Translations under genes and position numbers: made by a program | Origin: Streptomyces xanthophaeus | Lineage (GTDB): Bacteria > Actinomycetota > Actinomycetes > Streptomycetales > Streptomycetaceae | Length of the DNA stretch: 64,000 nt | Assembly (NCBI RefSeq): GCF_030440515.1 | Contig: NZ_CP076543.1 | Location: 3,873,501 to 3,937,500, forward strand | Direction: 5' to 3' | Notes under the pieces: generated by a model | The model's database searches: none | What the model was told of the DNA's origin: nothing | Seen by the model: the letters and a program-made list of their open reading frames with translations, nothing else | Shown: positions 63,230 to 64,000 of the stretch, piece after piece | Layout: the number at the start of each line of letters is the position of its first letter | How positions within the stretch are numbered: position 1 is the first letter of the stretch

Positions 63230-64000
63230 TCAGAGGGCCTTGCCGACCAGCAGGTCCTCGCCCGCCACGTCGACCCGTACGGTGTCGCCGTCCCGGACCT
63301 CGCCGGAGAGGATCTCCTTCGCCAGCCGGTCGCCGATCGCCGTCTGGATCAGGCGGCGCAGCGGCCGGGCGCCGTACGCCGGGTCGTTGCCCTTCTCGGC
63401 CAGCCAGGCCAGGGCCTCGGGCGTGACGTCCAGGGTCAGCCTGCGGTCGGCCAGGCGCCGGGCCAGGCGGCCGATCTGGAGCTGCGCGATGTGCGCGAGC
63501 TCGTCCTGGGTCAGCGCGGAGAAGACCACCAGGTCGTCGAGGCGGTTGAGGAACTCCGGCTTGAAGGAGGCCCGCACCACGTCCAGGACCTGCTGCTTCT
63601 TCTGCTCCGGCGGGGTCAGCGGATCGACCAGGAACTGGCTGCCCAGGTTCGAGGTCAGGATCAGGATGGCGTTGCGGAAGTCCACGGTCCGGCCCTGGCC
63701 GTCCGTGAGCCGGCCGTCGTCCAGGACCTGGAGCAGGACGTCGAAGACCTCGGGGTGGGCCTTCTCCACCTCGTCCAGGAGCACCACGCTGTACGGGCGG
63801 CGGCGCACGGCCTCGGTGAGCTGGCCGCCCTCCTCGTAGCCGACGTAGCCGGGCGGGGCACCGACGAGGCGGGCCACGCTGTGCTTCTCGCCGTACTCCG
63901 ACATGTCGATGCGGACCATGGCCCGCTCGTCGTCGAAGAGGAAGTCCGCGAGCGCCTTGGCCAGCTCCGTCTTGCCCACGCCCGTCGGGCCGAGGAAGAG
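63230..64000 (-). CDS. clpB: ATP-dependent chaperone ClpB, C-terminal part (cut by window edge)
   Basis: The leftward frame runs off the right edge; 256 C-terminal residues are visible. They cover AAA+ module 2: Walker [21 protein letters not shown] at the edge, pore loop [20 protein letters not shown], Walker [21 protein letters not shown], sensor region [11 protein letters not shown], arginine finger [12 protein letters not shown] and the C-terminal domain [20 protein letters not shown]. The preserved pore motif GYVG and lack of a ClpP-binding IGF loop support ClpB, which disaggregates proteins with DnaK. Confidence 0.93.
   Translation of the reverse strand, partial: LFLGPTGVGKTELAKALADFLFDDERAMVRIDMSEYGEKHSVARLVGAPPGYVGYEEGGQLTEAVRRRPYSVVLLDEVEKAHPEVFDVLLQVLDDGRLTDGQGRTVDFRNAILILTSNLGSQFLVDPLTPPEQKKQQVLDVVRASFKPEFLNRLDDLVVFSALTQDELAHIAQLQIGRLARRLADRRLTLDVTPEALAWLAEKGNDPAYGARPLRRLIQTAIGDRLAKEILSGEVRDGDTVRVDVAGEDLLVGKAL

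Overview
This is a GC-rich, gene-dense stretch with the codon bias, gene families and order of a Streptomyces chromosome core. Diagnostic families are a bifunctional penicillin-binding protein, a SigE-family sigma factor with a membrane partner, lysC-asd, recR-ybaB, the kynurenine genes, class II aldolase, a ScbR-like regulator and ClpB. The remembered order in S. coelicolor (roughly SCO3580 to SCO3661) appears to match; that is recollection, not a search. A perfect 16-bp parS site (52984-52999) fits a location in the origin-proximal domain.

Layout. 1-5 kb: cell-wall PBP, YqeY-like protein, metallophosphoesterase, Pr6Pr membrane protein. 5.0-6.2 kb: tRNA-Pro(CGG) followed by a tyrosine-integrase pseudogene, a YdcF-like gene and a second copy of the tRNA 3' end, read as a decayed integrative element. 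6.3-15.8 kb: small stress and hydrolase genes, a MarR/NTF2-like pair sharing a palindromic operator, cytosine deaminase, an S9 peptidase, SURF1 and a sigma factor with its probable membrane regulator. 15.9-20 kb: asd-like gene, lysC, a DUF5063 gene, recR and ybaB, all leftward. 20-26.7 kb: SLATT protein, GntR regulator with a class III aminotransferase, DJ-1/MarR pair, NTF2-like protein, LysE exporter. 26.9-34.5 kb: a chain of overlapping genes (serine hydrolase, acyltransferase-3 membrane protein, histidine kinase, response regulator), a second closely similar kinase-regulator pair, and a P450.

34.5-41.4 kb looks like export and self-protection: an ABC-2 exporter divergent from a MarR-type regulator across a perfect palindrome, then AraC, VOC and a short UvrA-like ATPase, followed by a collapsed hydrolase gene. 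41.3-47 kb: lipid-kinase-like protein, purA, an AhpD-like protein lacking its cysteines, a PP2C phosphatase and a MASE1 membrane protein. 47-50 kb: kynA-kynU and a probable kynurenine formamidase, which together would turn tryptophan into anthranilate. 50-57.7 kb: DUF3151, ScbR-like regulator, fba, parS, pyrE, aldose epimerase, SRPBCC protein, membrane spermidine-synthase-like protein, DUF2617. 58-64 kb: a cysteine-rich mini-protein, an aminotransferase whose original 3' end seems displaced by a toxin-antitoxin module, a mannosyltransferase-like protein, a YbjN-like protein and the C-terminal part of ClpB running off the right edge.

At least 17 genes on both strands have a TANNNT-like -10 box ending 6-7 nt before the start codon, the arrangement of leaderless mRNAs; I used it to choose several starts. 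The observations most worth checking are the tRNA-Pro element scar, the toxin-antitoxin insertion at the aminotransferase 3' end, the asd-like protein with altered active-site residues, the orphan ScbR homologue and the CxxC-less AhpD-like protein. All names rest on reading motifs by eye; no database search was run.
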